Source of the DNA: Neoroseomonas eburnea
Lineage (GTDB): Bacteria; Pseudomonadota; Alphaproteobacteria; Acetobacterales; Acetobacteraceae
Direction: 5' to 3'
NCBI RefSeq assembly: GCF_018129005.1
Contig: NZ_JAAEDL010000008.1
Location: 62,001-126,000 of the forward strand
DNA length: 64,000 bases
Positions 8,375 through 18,524 of this stretch are shown here, piece after piece; positions within the stretch are counted from its first letter, which is position 1, and every line of letters begins with the position of its first letter. The notes under the pieces are model-generated. The model was not told the DNA's origin. It was given only the letters and a program-made list of their open reading frames with translations, and made no database searches. A program made the position numbers and the translations under genes.

Positions 8375-9736
8375 ATGTCCAGGAACGGGATCACCCGGCG
8401 CCAGGTGCTGCGCAACGGGGCTGGGGTTTTCGCGGCGGGCGCGCTCGGTGCGCCGATGGTGCACGCGCAGGGTACCGGCGGGACGATCCGCTGCGGCTTC
8501 TGGGACCACTGGGTGCCGGTCGGCAACAACGCGATCCGCGAACTCTGCGCCGAATGGGGCACCAGGAATCGCGTCAATGTGCAGGTGGACTTCATCACCT
8601 CGGTCGGCAACCAGAACCTGCTGACCATCGCCGCCCAGGCGCAGTCGCGTTCCGGACACGACATCCTGTCCTTCCCGACCTGGGAGCCGGCTTCGAAGGC
8701 TGAAATGCTGGAGCCGGTCGATGATGTCATGGGGCGCCTGACGCAGAAGTACGGCCCGGTGAACGCGGCGGCGGAGTATCTCGGCAAGATCGGCGGCAAG
8801 TGGGTGGCAATCCCCGCCGTGTCCGGCACGCAGTTCAAGCCGGCCTGCGTTCGCTTCGACCTGATGGAGCAGCATGCCGGCATCGACATCCGCGCCATGT
8901 GGCCGGCGGCCAATCAGCGCGGTCCTGGCGCCGAAAACTGGACCTGGGACACCCTTCTGGCCGCGGCCGAGAAGTGCCACGCCGCGGGCGTTCCCTTCGG
9001 CATTCCGATGGGGTCCTTCTCGGACGCGGTGGACACGGTGGGTTGCGTCTTCGCCGCCTACGGCGCGAGCGTGATGGATGCGCGCGGCAACGTCACCGTG
9101 CAGGGCAATGCCAAGCTCCGCCAGGCGGTGGAGTACATGGTGCGCCTGTCGCGCTTCCTGCCCAATGACGTCTGGGCCTGGGACGACGGCGCCAACAACC
9201 GCGCGCTGATCTCCGGCCGCTCGGCGCTGATCTTCAACCCGCCCTCGGCCTGGGCTGTCGCCAAGCGTGACGCGCCGCAGGTGGCGGAGAAGTGCTGGAC
9301 CGTGCCACCGCCGTCCGGGCCCGAGGGGCGCTTCACGCCCTACCTGCCGTATTTCTGGGGGATCTGGTCGTTCAGCCGCGTGAAGCCCGCGGCGAAGGCC
9401 CTGCTCGAGTTCATGTCCGAGCGGACCAGCGCCGAGAAGATGACCACGACCTCCAACGGCTACGACATCCCGCCCTTCGTCAGCATGAACGACTTCGCCG
9501 TGTGGGCGAATGAGGGGCCGCCGACGGGGACGATCTTCAACTACCCGATCAAGCCGCATCACAATGCGACGGCGTCCGTGGCCTTCGCGCCGGCGCCGGC
9601 CGAATACGCCGTGCAGGCCTACCAGCAGGGCCTCAATACCAAGACCATCGCCCGCATCTCGCAGGCGGGCGAGACGGTGGATCAGGCGCTCGGCTGGCTC
9701 GAGCGCGAGCTGAACACCATCCGCCGCGGCGGCTGA
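8375..9736 (+). CDS. Sugar-type ABC transporter substrate-binding protein (family 1)
   Basis: 453 aa. It starts with a Tat-like signal (TRRQVLRNGAG followed by a hydrophobic stretch ending VHAQ), then a family-1 extracellular solute-binding fold with conserved features such as FPTWEP and the C-terminal FMSERTSAEKM region. The protein would capture a sugar, polyol or related solute in the periplasm for the two permeases and ATPase encoded next (9813-12757). Tat export suggests folding before export. The first ATG of the frame follows GGAAGGGAAAGC, a good ribosome-binding site. It heads the operon, divergent from the FAD oxidoreductase operon. Confidence 0.9.
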   Translation: MSRNGITRRQVLRNGAGVFAAGALGAPMVHAQGTGGTIRCGFWDHWVPVGNNAIRELCAEWGTRNRVNVQVDFITSVGNQNLLTIAAQAQSRSGHDILSFPTWEPASKAEMLEPVDDVMGRLTQKYGPVNAAAEYLGKIGGKWVAIPAVSGTQFKPACVRFDLMEQHAGIDIRAMWPAANQRGPGAENWTWDTLLAAAEKCHAAGVPFGIPMGSFSDAVDTVGCVFAAYGASVMDARGNVTVQGNAKLRQAVEYMVRLSRFLPNDVWAWDDGANNRALISGRSALIFNPPSAWAVAKRDAPQVAEKCWTVPPPSGPEGRFTPYLPYFWGIWSFSRVKPAAKALLEFMSERTSAEKMTTTSNGYDIPPFVSMNDFAVWANEGPPTGTIFNYPIKPHHNATASVAFAPAPAEYAVQAYQQGLNTKTIARISQAGETVDQALGWLERELNTIRRGG

Positions 9737-9812
9737 GGCCGGCGGCCGGAACCTGGCGCGGGCAGGCGGCCTCGGGCCGCCCGCCCGGCCCATGAAACTG
9801 GGGGAGGTCACG

Positions 9813-10754
9813 ATGGCAGCCGATGGCAGCCTGGCCATGAGCGGCACCGCCGGAGTCTCGGCGGGTCGCGCGAATTCCTTGCAGCGCTTCGCGCGGCGGC
9901 GGTCCACCATCGCCTTCGTGATGACGCTGCCGCTGCTCGTCGTCATCGTGGGCCTGGTCGCCTATCCGGCGGCCTTCGGCATCTATCTCTCGATGCTCAA
10001 CAGGCGCATGACGGCCTTCGCCGGGACGCTGAACTTCGAGCTGCTGTTCGAGAGCGAAACCTTCTGGATGGTGGCGTTCCAGTCCTGCTTCTTCGCCATC
10101 ACGGCGGTGCTGCTGAAGGCGTCGATCGGCTTCTGGCTGGCGCACATGCTGCATCACATACCCAACAACAGGCAGCGCAAGTGGCGCGGCATGCTGCTGG
10201 TGCCCTGGGTGATACCGCCGGCGTTGTCCACCCTCGGCTGGTGGTGGATGTTCGATCCCTCCTACTCCTCGATCAATTGGCTGCTGTCGATCATCTCCGT
10301 GCCGGAGGTGCCGTGGCTCGGTCACCACTGGTGGGCGCGCATCGCCATCATCATGGTGAACGTGTGGATCGGCGCGCCCTTCTTCATGATCATGTACCTC
10401 GCCGCGCTGAAATCCGTGCCGGAACAGCTGTACGAGGCGGCGGCGATCGATGGTGCGACATCATGGCAGCGGCTGCGCTACGTGACCCTGCCGATGATGG
10501 CGAACATCATCTCCATCACGGTGCTGTTCAGCCTGATCGTCACCTTCGCGAACTACGACATCGTGCGCGTGCTGACCAATGGCGGCCCGCGCGACCTGAC
10601 GCACGTCTTCGCGTCCTACGCCTTCCAGGTCGGCATCCTGTCCGGGAACATCCCGCGCGGCGCCGCGGTGTCGCTGTTCATGTTCCCTATCCTCGCGATC
10701 TGCGCCTTCTTCGTGCTGCGCAGCGTCACACGGCGCAACAAGGAGCAGATGTGA
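9813..10754 (+). CDS. ABC transporter permease, MalF/UgpA type
   Basis: 313 aa with about six membrane segments, the first at roughly residues 30-50. The cytoplasmic EAA loop for ATPase contact is seen as EQLYEAAAIDGATSWQRLRY near residue 205. It is one half of the sugar-importer channel. I chose ATG 9813 because GGGGAGG lies about seven bases upstream, whereas ATG 9792 has no ribosome-binding site and would place that purine run inside the gene. It ends with TGATG, sharing one base with the next permease start. Confidence 0.92.
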   Translation: MAADGSLAMSGTAGVSAGRANSLQRFARRRSTIAFVMTLPLLVVIVGLVAYPAAFGIYLSMLNRRMTAFAGTLNFELLFESETFWMVAFQSCFFAITAVLLKASIGFWLAHMLHHIPNNRQRKWRGMLLVPWVIPPALSTLGWWWMFDPSYSSINWLLSIISVPEVPWLGHHWWARIAIIMVNVWIGAPFFMIMYLAALKSVPEQLYEAAAIDGATSWQRLRYVTLPMMANIISITVLFSLIVTFANYDIVRVLTNGGPRDLTHVFASYAFQVGILSGNIPRGAAVSLFMFPILAICAFFVLRSVTRRNKEQM

Positions 10755-11650
10755 TGTCGGCGACCACCGCCGGCCGGGACACGCCCGGCATCTACCACAA
10801 GGCCGGCAGCCTGCGGGCCGAGAGGCGCTGGGCGCTCTGGACCGCCTATGCCTCGCTCATCTTCGCTGCGGTGATCTTCCTCGCCCCGCCCTTCTACATG
10901 CTGATCACCAGCCTGAAGACGAGCGGCGAGATCGCGGGCATGGCCGGCAATCCCTGGCTGGTGCGCGACCCGACCTTGGAGAACTACTGGGCGATCCTCG
11001 GGAACCCGCTGTTCCGCCAGTTCATGCTGAACAGCATCATCGTCACCGCCTGCGTCGTGGCGCTGACGATGGTGATCTCCATCCTCGCCGCCTTCGCGCT
11101 GGCGCGGATGCGCTTCTGGGGCAGCCAGGTGCTGGCCACGGGCGTCTTCCTCACCTACCTGGTGCCGGACACGCTGCTGTTCATCCCGCTGTACCAGATC
11201 GTCGGCGGGCTCGGGCTGCTGAACTCGATCTGGGGGCTGGTGCTGGTCTATCCGACGCTGACGGTGCCCTTCTGCACCTGGATCATGATCGGCTACTTCG
11301 CCTCCATCCCCAAGGAGCTGGACGAGGCGGCGCTGATCGACGGCGCATCCTGGCCGCAGATGCTGCTGAAGATCTTCATCCCGGTGGCGCTGCCCGGCAT
11401 CATCGCGGCGACGATCTTCGCCTTCACCGTGTCCTGGGCGGCCTTCGTCTATCCCACCGCCTTCGTCACCACGCCGGACAACATGCCGCTGACCATCGGC
11501 GTCGTCTCCCAGCTGGTGCGTGCGGACACCTTCGCCTGGGGCCAGATCATGGCGGGCGCGCTCATGGCGGCGCTTCCCCCCGTCGTCATCTACGCCTTCC
11601 TCATGGACTACTACATCGCCGGCCTGACCGCCGGCGCGACAAAGGGCTGA
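10754..11650 (+). CDS. ABC transporter permease, MalG/UgpE type
   Basis: 298 aa. The first membrane segment is near residues 30-52, followed by a large periplasmic loop and further segments. The EAA motif reads KELDEAALIDGASWPQML. It pairs with the upstream permease to form the import channel. Its ATG overlaps the previous stop by one base (TGATG), indicating coupled translation, and the stop is six bases before the ATPase gene. The frame stays open far upstream (to 10181), but that part is antiphase to the first permease and is not coding. Confidence 0.92.
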   Translation: MSATTAGRDTPGIYHKAGSLRAERRWALWTAYASLIFAAVIFLAPPFYMLITSLKTSGEIAGMAGNPWLVRDPTLENYWAILGNPLFRQFMLNSIIVTACVVALTMVISILAAFALARMRFWGSQVLATGVFLTYLVPDTLLFIPLYQIVGGLGLLNSIWGLVLVYPTLTVPFCTWIMIGYFASIPKELDEAALIDGASWPQMLLKIFIPVALPGIIAATIFAFTVSWAAFVYPTAFVTTPDNMPLTIGVVSQLVRADTFAWGQIMAGALMAALPPVVIYAFLMDYYIAGLTAGATKG

Positions 11651-11656
11651 ACACGC

Positions 11657-12757
<1,101 letters not shown>

Positions 12758-13516
12758 ATGAATCGCCTGGAAGGTAAGTCCGCCTGGGTCACCGGGGCGG
12801 GCAGCGGCATCGGCCGCGCCATCGCCATCGCCTTCGCGCAGGAAGGGGCGAAGGTCGCTCTGACAGGCCGTCGCACCGCGCCGCTCGAGGAGACGGCGAA
12901 GGCGATCGGCGATGCCGCCATCATCGTGCCGGCGGACCTGACGGATGACCAGCAGGTCGCCGCGGCGCTGGCGAAGGTGGAAGCCACCATCGGTGGTCCC
13001 GACATCCTGGTGAACAACGCCGGCGTGAACCTGCCGAAGCGCTATCTGCACCAGCTCACGCCGGAGGCGATCCGCAGCCTGGTCGACGGCAATCTGACCG
13101 CGCCGTTCCTCACCTCCGTCGCGGTGCTGCCGGGCATGCGCAAGCGCGGCGGCGGGCAGCTGATCCAGATCGCATCCATGGCGGGGAAGGGCATCTCCTT
13201 CCTCTCGGGGCCAGGCTACACCGCGGCCAAGCACGGCTTCGTCGCGCTGTCCCAGGCGATCAACCAGGAGAACGGGATCCACAACATCCGCTCCTGCTGC
13301 ATCTGCCCGGGGGAAGTGGCGACCGACATACTCAAGAACCGGCCCGAACCCGTGCCGCAGGAAGAAATCGAACGCCTGCTGCAGCCGGAGGACATCGCCG
13401 CGATGGCCGTGTTCGTGGCCACCATGCCGGCGCGGGCGAACATCACCGAGATGCTGGTGACGCCGACCTACATGCGCCTGCTGGCGCCGCAGGCGAAGAA
13501 GATCGCCGCGATGTAG
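12758..13516 (+). CDS. SDR-family NAD(P)-dependent dehydrogenase
   Basis: 252 aa, classical short-chain dehydrogenase. The cofactor motif TGAGSGIGRAI is at the N-terminus, then NNAGVN, a catalytic serine in IQIASMAGKG, and Tyr-x3-Lys in GPGYTAAKHG. It oxidises or reduces an alcohol or ketone with NAD(P). The start codon follows the ATPase stop directly, so it belongs to the ABC-importer operon and likely works on the transported polyol or sugar acid. A perfect 10-bp hairpin follows eight bases after the TAG stop. Confidence 0.9.
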   Translation: MNRLEGKSAWVTGAGSGIGRAIAIAFAQEGAKVALTGRRTAPLEETAKAIGDAAIIVPADLTDDQQVAAALAKVEATIGGPDILVNNAGVNLPKRYLHQLTPEAIRSLVDGNLTAPFLTSVAVLPGMRKRGGGQLIQIASMAGKGISFLSGPGYTAAKHGFVALSQAINQENGIHNIRSCCICPGEVATDILKNRPEPVPQEEIERLLQPEDIAAMAVFVATMPARANITEMLVTPTYMRLLAPQAKKIAAM

Positions 13517-13523
13517 GCGGAGG

Positions 13524-13547
13524 TCGGGGGAGGGGAACCTCCCCCGA
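13524..13547 (+). terminator. Hairpin after the ABC/SDR operon
   Basis: TCGGGGGAGG and CCTCCCCCGA form a perfect 10-bp stem with a four-base loop, eight bases after the SDR stop codon. No T-run follows. It is probably a transcript end or mRNA-stabilising structure. Confidence 0.55.
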
Positions 13548-13548
13548 A

Positions 13549-13620
13549 CCCCCTCCCTTCTTTGGGAATTTGGAACTGACCGGGGAGGTCGGTCTCCAGG
13601 TGCCAAAGAAGGTTGGGGGG
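13549..13620. repeat. Long imperfect inverted repeat
   Basis: The segment CCCCCTCCCTTCTTTGG at 13549-13565 pairs imperfectly with CCAAAGAAGGTTGGGGGG at 13603-13620 around a 37-base loop. It lies between the SDR gene and the Ldh-family gene and could be read through into the leader of the latter. Confidence 0.45.
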
Positions 13621-13674
13621 CTCGGGGGGAAGTTCTCTTCCCGCCGTTCTTTCCTTCTCCAAGGACGCCCTCCC

Positions 13675-14754
13675 ATGGACATGCTGCACATCCCTGTCGA
13701 CGCGCTCACCACCCTTGTGCGCGATGTCTTCGTCGCCGCCGGCTGCGGTGCCGCGGAATCCGACCGCATCGCGACGCATCTCGTCGGCGCGAATCTTGCC
13801 GGCCATGACAGCCACGGCGTGGTGCGCGTGCCTCGCTACGTGGAGTGGCTAGAGGCCGGCTTCGTGCTCAAGGGCCAGACGGCGGACGTGGTCACCGATG
13901 GCGGGTCCTTCGCCGTGCTCGACGGCAAGTGGGGCTTTGGCCAGACCGTGGCGCCGCAGGCGGTGGCGCTGGGCATCGGCCGGGCGCTGCAGCACGGCGT
14001 CTGCATCACCGCGCTGCGCAATGCGGGCCATATCGGCCGCGTCGGCGACTATGCCGAGCAGGCGATCGCGGCCGGGCTGATCTCCATCCACTTCGTCAAC
14101 GTTGCGGGCAGCGTGCTGGTGGCGCCGTTCGGCGGCGTGGAACGGCGCTTCTCCACCAACCCCGTGTCGATCGGCGTGCCGCTGCCGGGCAAGCCGCTGG
14201 TGCTGGATTTCGCGACCTCGCTCGTCGCGGAGGGCAAGGTGCTGGTGGCCTCGAGCGGCGGCAAGAAATTGCCGGAAGGCGCGCTCATCGAGCCTGATGG
14301 CCGGCTTTCCACCGACCCGCACACGCTCTACGGCCCCTACGACGCTGTTGGCCCACGCAATCCCGCGAATGGCCAGGGTGCGATCCGCGCCTTCGGCGAG
14401 CACAAGGGGTCGGGCCTCGCCTTCATGTGCGAGATGCTGGCCGGTTGCCTGACGGCGGGCGGCACCAGTGGCCCGGTTGATGAACGTGGGCGCATCGCCA
14501 ACGGCATGCTGTCGATCTTCCTTTCGCCGAAGCATTTCGGCACCCAGGCGGAGTTCGAGCGCATGGGCCTCGTCTATGCCGAATGGATCTCCGCCTGCCG
14601 CCCGGCGGACCCGGCCCAGCCGGTGCTGCTGCCGGGCGAACCCGAGGCGCAGCGCCGCGCCGACCGCACGGCGAATGGCGTGCCGCTGCCGGCGGATACC
14701 TGGGCGAACATCCTCGCCACCGCGACGCGGCTTGGGGTCGCGAGCCCGGTGTGA
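13675..14754 (+). CDS. Ldh-family (malate/L-lactate dehydrogenase type) oxidoreductase
   Basis: 359 aa, matching the YlbC/AllD/ComC family rather than the classical LDH fold. It shows the family's conserved HDSHGVVRVPRYVEW segment near residue 44 (containing the His/Ser/His catalytic region), the NAAHIG-like GHIGRVGDYAEQA and the glycine-rich nucleotide region around GEHKGSGLAFMCEML. Members reduce 2-oxo acids or oxidise 2-hydroxy acids with NAD(P)H. The start ATG has AAGGA nine bases upstream. It is 158 bp after the SDR gene, and the hairpins in between suggest partly independent expression, but the same catabolic theme. The stop codon TGA is the first part of a family A repeat. Confidence 0.88.
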   Translation: MDMLHIPVDALTTLVRDVFVAAGCGAAESDRIATHLVGANLAGHDSHGVVRVPRYVEWLEAGFVLKGQTADVVTDGGSFAVLDGKWGFGQTVAPQAVALGIGRALQHGVCITALRNAGHIGRVGDYAEQAIAAGLISIHFVNVAGSVLVAPFGGVERRFSTNPVSIGVPLPGKPLVLDFATSLVAEGKVLVASSGGKKLPEGALIEPDGRLSTDPHTLYGPYDAVGPRNPANGQGAIRAFGEHKGSGLAFMCEMLAGCLTAGGTSGPVDERGRIANGMLSIFLSPKHFGTQAEFERMGLVYAEWISACRPADPAQPVLLPGEPEAQRRADRTANGVPLPADTWANILATATRLGVASPV

Positions 14755-14984
14755 TACCGGCCAGCCATTCGGCCGACCCGGTATCAGGGTCCTTGTTTTG
14801 CGCGCAGCCGCCCCGCCGGCCGCAGGCGCCCTGTCGGGTCGTCAAGGCTCGAAGCCTTGGCGGTCCGGCATGATGCCTGCGGCACGCGTTCCCGACCCGT
14901 GCGGAGGCGGCGGGCGCGGCCCGCCGATCGTCCGGCGAAACCAGGCAGACCGGAGGTTCGCGCCCCGGCCTTTGAGGGCATGAG
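14752..14984. repeat. Intergenic repeat family A, divergent copy 1
   Basis: This gap between convergent genes begins with the stop-overlapping hairpin TGATACCGG ... CCGGTATCA at 14752-14786. It ends with the family core at about 14915-14973 (CCGCCGATCGTCCGGCGAAA, CCAGGCAGACCGGAGGTTCG). The same core is at 21075-21120 and 22535-22583. The middle part is not shared. I see no gene here. Confidence 0.6.
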
Positions 14985-16817
14985 TCACCAGGTGTTCCGG
15001 TGTTCGTAGCCCTGGCGGAGCCAGTCCACCAGCGGCAGCGGACGCCGGCGCGGTTCCCGCGCGGCCTGCCTCCGCGCGTGGATCTCGTGCAGCAGGACCT
15101 CCCCGTCCGGCAGGCGGCGCAAGGTGAGGCGGCGAGCGAAGCGTTCCGCGGCACCCGGATGCCGACCGAGCACGAGTACCCCCGCTTCCGGCAGTTCCGC
15201 CGCCAGCAGGTCGATCATCCGGTCGGCCTCGGCCGGCTCCAGCGCCGCGGTCGTGTCGCCGAGCAGGATCCAGCGTGGCCGGTGCAGCAGGAGGCGCGCG
15301 AAGGCGAGGCGCTGCATCTCGACGACGCCGAGCACGCGCTCCCAGTCCGCGTACTCCGCAAGGCGCGGAGCGAGGCTCGCGAGGCCCGCTGCCGACAGGG
15401 CCCGGGCGGCGTCCTCGGCCGAATGGCGCAAGGCAGGCGCGGGGAAGGTGAGGGCATCGTGCAGCGTGCCCTCCGGCAGATGCGGCCGTGCGCCCACGGT
15501 GGCGATATCCTCCTCCGGCGGCAGGTCCACGATGCCCTGGCCCCAGGGCCAGATGCCCGCAAGCACGCGGAACAGCGCCTGCGCGGCCTCGGGGTCGCCG
15601 TCCACCAGGACGCGTTCGCCCGGCGCGACGTGCAGCGTGATGCCGGACAGCAGCGCCGTGCCGTCCGGCGCCGCGACGCAGAGATCCCGCGCGCCGAGCC
15701 CGCGCCCGGACGCGCGGTCGAGCACGATGGCGTCCGGTCCGCTGCGCGCGGCCTCCGCGGCGACGGTGTGGATGCCCTCCTCGAGTGCCAGCACGCGCTC
15801 CACGGAGGCACGCCATTCGGCGATGCGCTGCAGGTTGTCCACCGGCCAGGAGAGCGCGGCGGTCACCTGCTGGAAGGCCTGCGCGGTCTGCATCAGCCCG
15901 CCGAGCGAGATCACGCCCTCGATGTAGCGCGGCGTCGCCACCAGGATCGGGAAGACCGGCGCGAGCGTGATGTAGCCGGCGGCGAAGCCGGTGAGGCGCG
16001 AGAGGCCCTGCGTCTGCGCCGCCCAGGCCGGGCCGATGGCATCGAACAGCACGGCGAGGCGCGAGCGCTCCCGCGCTTCTCCGCGCGCCAGCGCGATCGG
16101 CTCGGCGGTTTCGCGTGCGCGCACCAGGCCGAAGCGGAAATCCGCCTCGCGCGTCTGGCGCAGGTCGGTCGCGCGCACCAGCGGCCGGCCGAGCAGGAAG
16201 GCGACCATCGAGCCGACCACCGCATAGGTGAGCGACAGCGCCACCATGTGTCCCGGAACGGCGACGCCGAGCAGCGTCACCCAGCCGGAGAGACGCCACA
16301 GCACGTCGATGAAGGTGACCAGCAGCAGTGTCGCGTAGAGCAGCGTATGCGCGAGGTCGACGGCGTATTCGGTGGCGATGCGGATGTCCTCGGCGATGCG
16401 GCCGTCGGGATTGTCGTGGTCGCCCGGGATCTCCGCGACCTGGTAGTGGCGCGCCTCGACCATCCAGTCCGCGATGACGCGGCGTGTCAGCCAGTCCCGC
16501 CAGGCCAGGTTGACCCGCCGGCGCGCGACCATGTGAACGGCGTTGGCAAGGACGTTGCCGGCGACGATCAGCGCGAAGATGCCGATCTGCGTCATGAAGC
16601 GGTCCATCGACCGCCGGTCCAGCGCGTCGAAGAGGTCGGCGCTCCAGTAGTTGAGGCGAACGGCGAGTGCGACCTGCGCGGCGCAGAGCAGCGCCATCGC
16701 CGCGGTCCAGAAGCGCGCCGACCACCGCTGCCGCCCGTGCAGCCAGAAGGGACCGGCGAGGTGCAGGAAGTCGCGGAAGAAGCGTGTCGGACGTGGAGCG
16801 CCGGAGGTCGCCGTCAT
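14985..16817 (-). CDS. SbmA/BacA (YddA)-type ABC membrane protein with degenerate ATPase domain
   Basis: 610 aa. The N-terminal half carries the SbmA/BacA-like membrane domain: six hydrophobic segments, with ARRRVNLAWRDWLTRRVI and the IPGDHDNPDGRIAEDIR motif that marks this family. The C-terminal half aligns with an ABC nucleotide-binding domain ending near GEVLLHEIHARR, but its motifs are broken. Walker A is VDGDPEAAQALFR (no GKS/T) near residue 405. The signature is LGVVEMQRLAFARLLL. Walker B is WILLGDTTAALE (Asp to Gly, Glu to Asp) near residue 513. The H-loop is RHP. The frame is intact, so the protein is probably made but is unlikely to hydrolyse ATP. SbmA works by proton force, so a pseudo-ATPase could still transport peptides or vitamin-like compounds. 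ATG 16817 is chosen because the membrane domain homology starts shortly after it. Confidence 0.82.
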   Translation of the reverse strand: MTATSGAPRPTRFFRDFLHLAGPFWLHGRQRWSARFWTAAMALLCAAQVALAVRLNYWSADLFDALDRRSMDRFMTQIGIFALIVAGNVLANAVHMVARRRVNLAWRDWLTRRVIADWMVEARHYQVAEIPGDHDNPDGRIAEDIRIATEYAVDLAHTLLYATLLLVTFIDVLWRLSGWVTLLGVAVPGHMVALSLTYAVVGSMVAFLLGRPLVRATDLRQTREADFRFGLVRARETAEPIALARGEARERSRLAVLFDAIGPAWAAQTQGLSRLTGFAAGYITLAPVFPILVATPRYIEGVISLGGLMQTAQAFQQVTAALSWPVDNLQRIAEWRASVERVLALEEGIHTVAAEAARSGPDAIVLDRASGRGLGARDLCVAAPDGTALLSGITLHVAPGERVLVDGDPEAAQALFRVLAGIWPWGQGIVDLPPEEDIATVGARPHLPEGTLHDALTFPAPALRHSAEDAARALSAAGLASLAPRLAEYADWERVLGVVEMQRLAFARLLLHRPRWILLGDTTAALEPAEADRMIDLLAAELPEAGVLVLGRHPGAAERFARRLTLRRLPDGEVLLHEIHARRQAAREPRRRPLPLVDWLRQGYEHRNTW

Positions 16818-17333
16818 GCTGGCACCTCGCGCCCCGTGACGGCCCGTGGTCTGACGGGGGCGATTGCCGGACTCCGCATCCTGCCTCCTCTTCCGACGGG
16901 ACCGAGAGCGTCGCAACGTGGACCGGCGGCGCGCGGACTCCAAGCCCGGAACTGCCACCGCCGGGCAGGCAAAGCCCGCCTTGCCTTTCTCCGGCGGAGG
17001 CGCCTGCGGCGGGCAGGAGCCGGCGCGTGCTTGGCGGGCGGCCCCGCCCGCCGTGCCGAAGGCCTCCTGCCGGCAGGACGTGGAGTGTTCGCATGCCCAC
17101 CATCCGACCGGCCGATCGTGGCCGTGGCATCGACGACAGGCCGGGGCCTGCGGTGGGGCGGCGTGCCGCAGGGGTGCCGGCTCGAAGGGGCGCGGCGGTC
17201 CGCATCGCGCGGAGATGGCGGTTCCGTGAAGGTGCCCGCGAGGGATGTCCCGGATGTGACATGACCGGCTGACTCCGGCAGCCCCGCCGCGCTATCACTG
17301 GGGCGGCCAGACCAGGGCAGGAGAATTGACCGG
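16818..17333. other. 516-bp gap between divergent genes, no gene seen
   Basis: This separates the SbmA-like gene (minus) from the three-gene cassette (plus). All six frames give only short arginine- or proline-rich shadows. It contains a GC hairpin GGCGGGC GGCCCC GCCCGCC near 17034-17053 and a ribosome-binding site CAGGAG shortly before 17334. It presumably holds both promoters. Confidence 0.5.
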
Positions 17334-18524
17334 ATGAGCGACACCGCCGTCACCGTGCAGCCTATGCGCTACCTCGACAAGGCGATGGGGGCGCTGCGCG
17401 ATCTGGGTCTGCCCCTGCCGACGCCCTCCGCGGAGGAAAGCCCCATCACCGGCCTGCTCTCCAAGATCATGGAGGTGGACCAGGACCGCGTGACGCTGAT
17501 CGCCCGCGTGCTGAACCAGGCGACCACCTTCAACGAGGTGGTGCGCGAACAGATCAAGGCCATGGAGGTGGGCGAGCGCTACCAGACCATCACCACCGCC
17601 TTCAATTCCATCCGCGACGATGCGCGCGCCATGGTCGCGCAGATGGAGGACGGCAAGATCTCCACCATGGAGCGCCTGTCCAACATCTGGCAGAAGGCGA
17701 CGCGCGGCGACATCGCATCCCGCTTCGACAAGATCCGCGACACCTATCTCGAGGTCTCGAAGGACACGAAGGAGAACATCGACCGCGAGCACACCATCCT
17801 GGAAGCCTATCGCGACTTCCGCGGCGCGCTGAAGCAGGCCGAGGTGCTGGCGCTCGAGGTGCTGAAGACCGGCGAGGGCCGCCTCAACGTCGCCAAGGCG
17901 GCGACCGATGCGGCGGTGAAGGCGGCCGAGGCCGCGGCGGCCGCGGAGCCCGCCGAGCGCGCCAAGCTGGAACTCGCCCGCGACGAGGCGCTGCGCCACC
18001 TCCAGGCCGAGGACGGCAAGTACCAGATCGCCAAGGACCTCGCGGACAACCTGACCGTCTCCTACAACACCTCCGAGGTCATCATGGCCCGGCTGGTGCA
18101 GACCACCACGGCGAAGGAACGCGTCTACCAGCAGTCGGTCTCCTTCTTCTCGACCAACGAGGCGGTGCTGACGGCGCTGACCGCCTCCTTCACCGGCATG
18201 CACGGCCTGCACGAGAGCACCCGCACGCTGGAGGGCATGAAGGCGGGCGTGAACCAGTCGCTGGAAGTGCTCGCCGAGATCGGCGGCAAGGTGCAGGAAG
18301 CCGCGCTCAAGGCCGGCTATGGTCCGACCATCCAGGCCGATGCCGTGAAGAAGCTGGTGGATTCCGTGGTGAACTACCAGGAGCGTTCGCTCGAGATCAT
18401 CGACGAGATGCGCACCGCCGCGACGCAGAACAGCGAGGAGATCCGCCGCTCGGTGGAAGACGCCAAGCAGCGCATGGCGAAGCTCGCGCAGCGCGCCGCG
18501 GTGGTCGCCCAGACGAATGCCTGA
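17334..18524 (+). CDS. Cytoplasmic coiled-coil protein of unknown function (TelA-like style)
   Basis: 396 aa, almost entirely alpha-helical, without signal peptide, membrane segment or cysteine. Most charge pairs are Glu/Lys/Arg in heptad-like spacing. Alanine-rich helices occupy about residues 180-225. The C-terminal third contains repeated helical blocks (STRTLEGMKAGVNQSLEVLA and NYQERSLEIIDEMRTAA). The overall look recalls TelA/toxic-anion-resistance and other helical scaffold proteins, but I see no decisive signature, so no function is assigned. ATG 17334 follows CAGGAG at a normal distance. It overlaps the next gene by eight bases, and the three genes to 20978 form one translationally coupled cassette. 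Confidence 0.72.
   Translation: MSDTAVTVQPMRYLDKAMGALRDLGLPLPTPSAEESPITGLLSKIMEVDQDRVTLIARVLNQATTFNEVVREQIKAMEVGERYQTITTAFNSIRDDARAMVAQMEDGKISTMERLSNIWQKATRGDIASRFDKIRDTYLEVSKDTKENIDREHTILEAYRDFRGALKQAEVLALEVLKTGEGRLNVAKAATDAAVKAAEAAAAAEPAERAKLELARDEALRHLQAEDGKYQIAKDLADNLTVSYNTSEVIMARLVQTTTAKERVYQQSVSFFSTNEAVLTALTASFTGMHGLHESTRTLEGMKAGVNQSLEVLAEIGGKVQEAALKAGYGPTIQADAVKKLVDSVVNYQERSLEIIDEMRTAATQNSEEIRRSVEDAKQRMAKLAQRAAVVAQTNA

Noticed and set aside
14842..17298. 818-codon minus-strand frame overlapping the SbmA-like gene
   Set aside because: Arg/Pro-rich shadow in another frame; the SbmA-like frame has family motifs.
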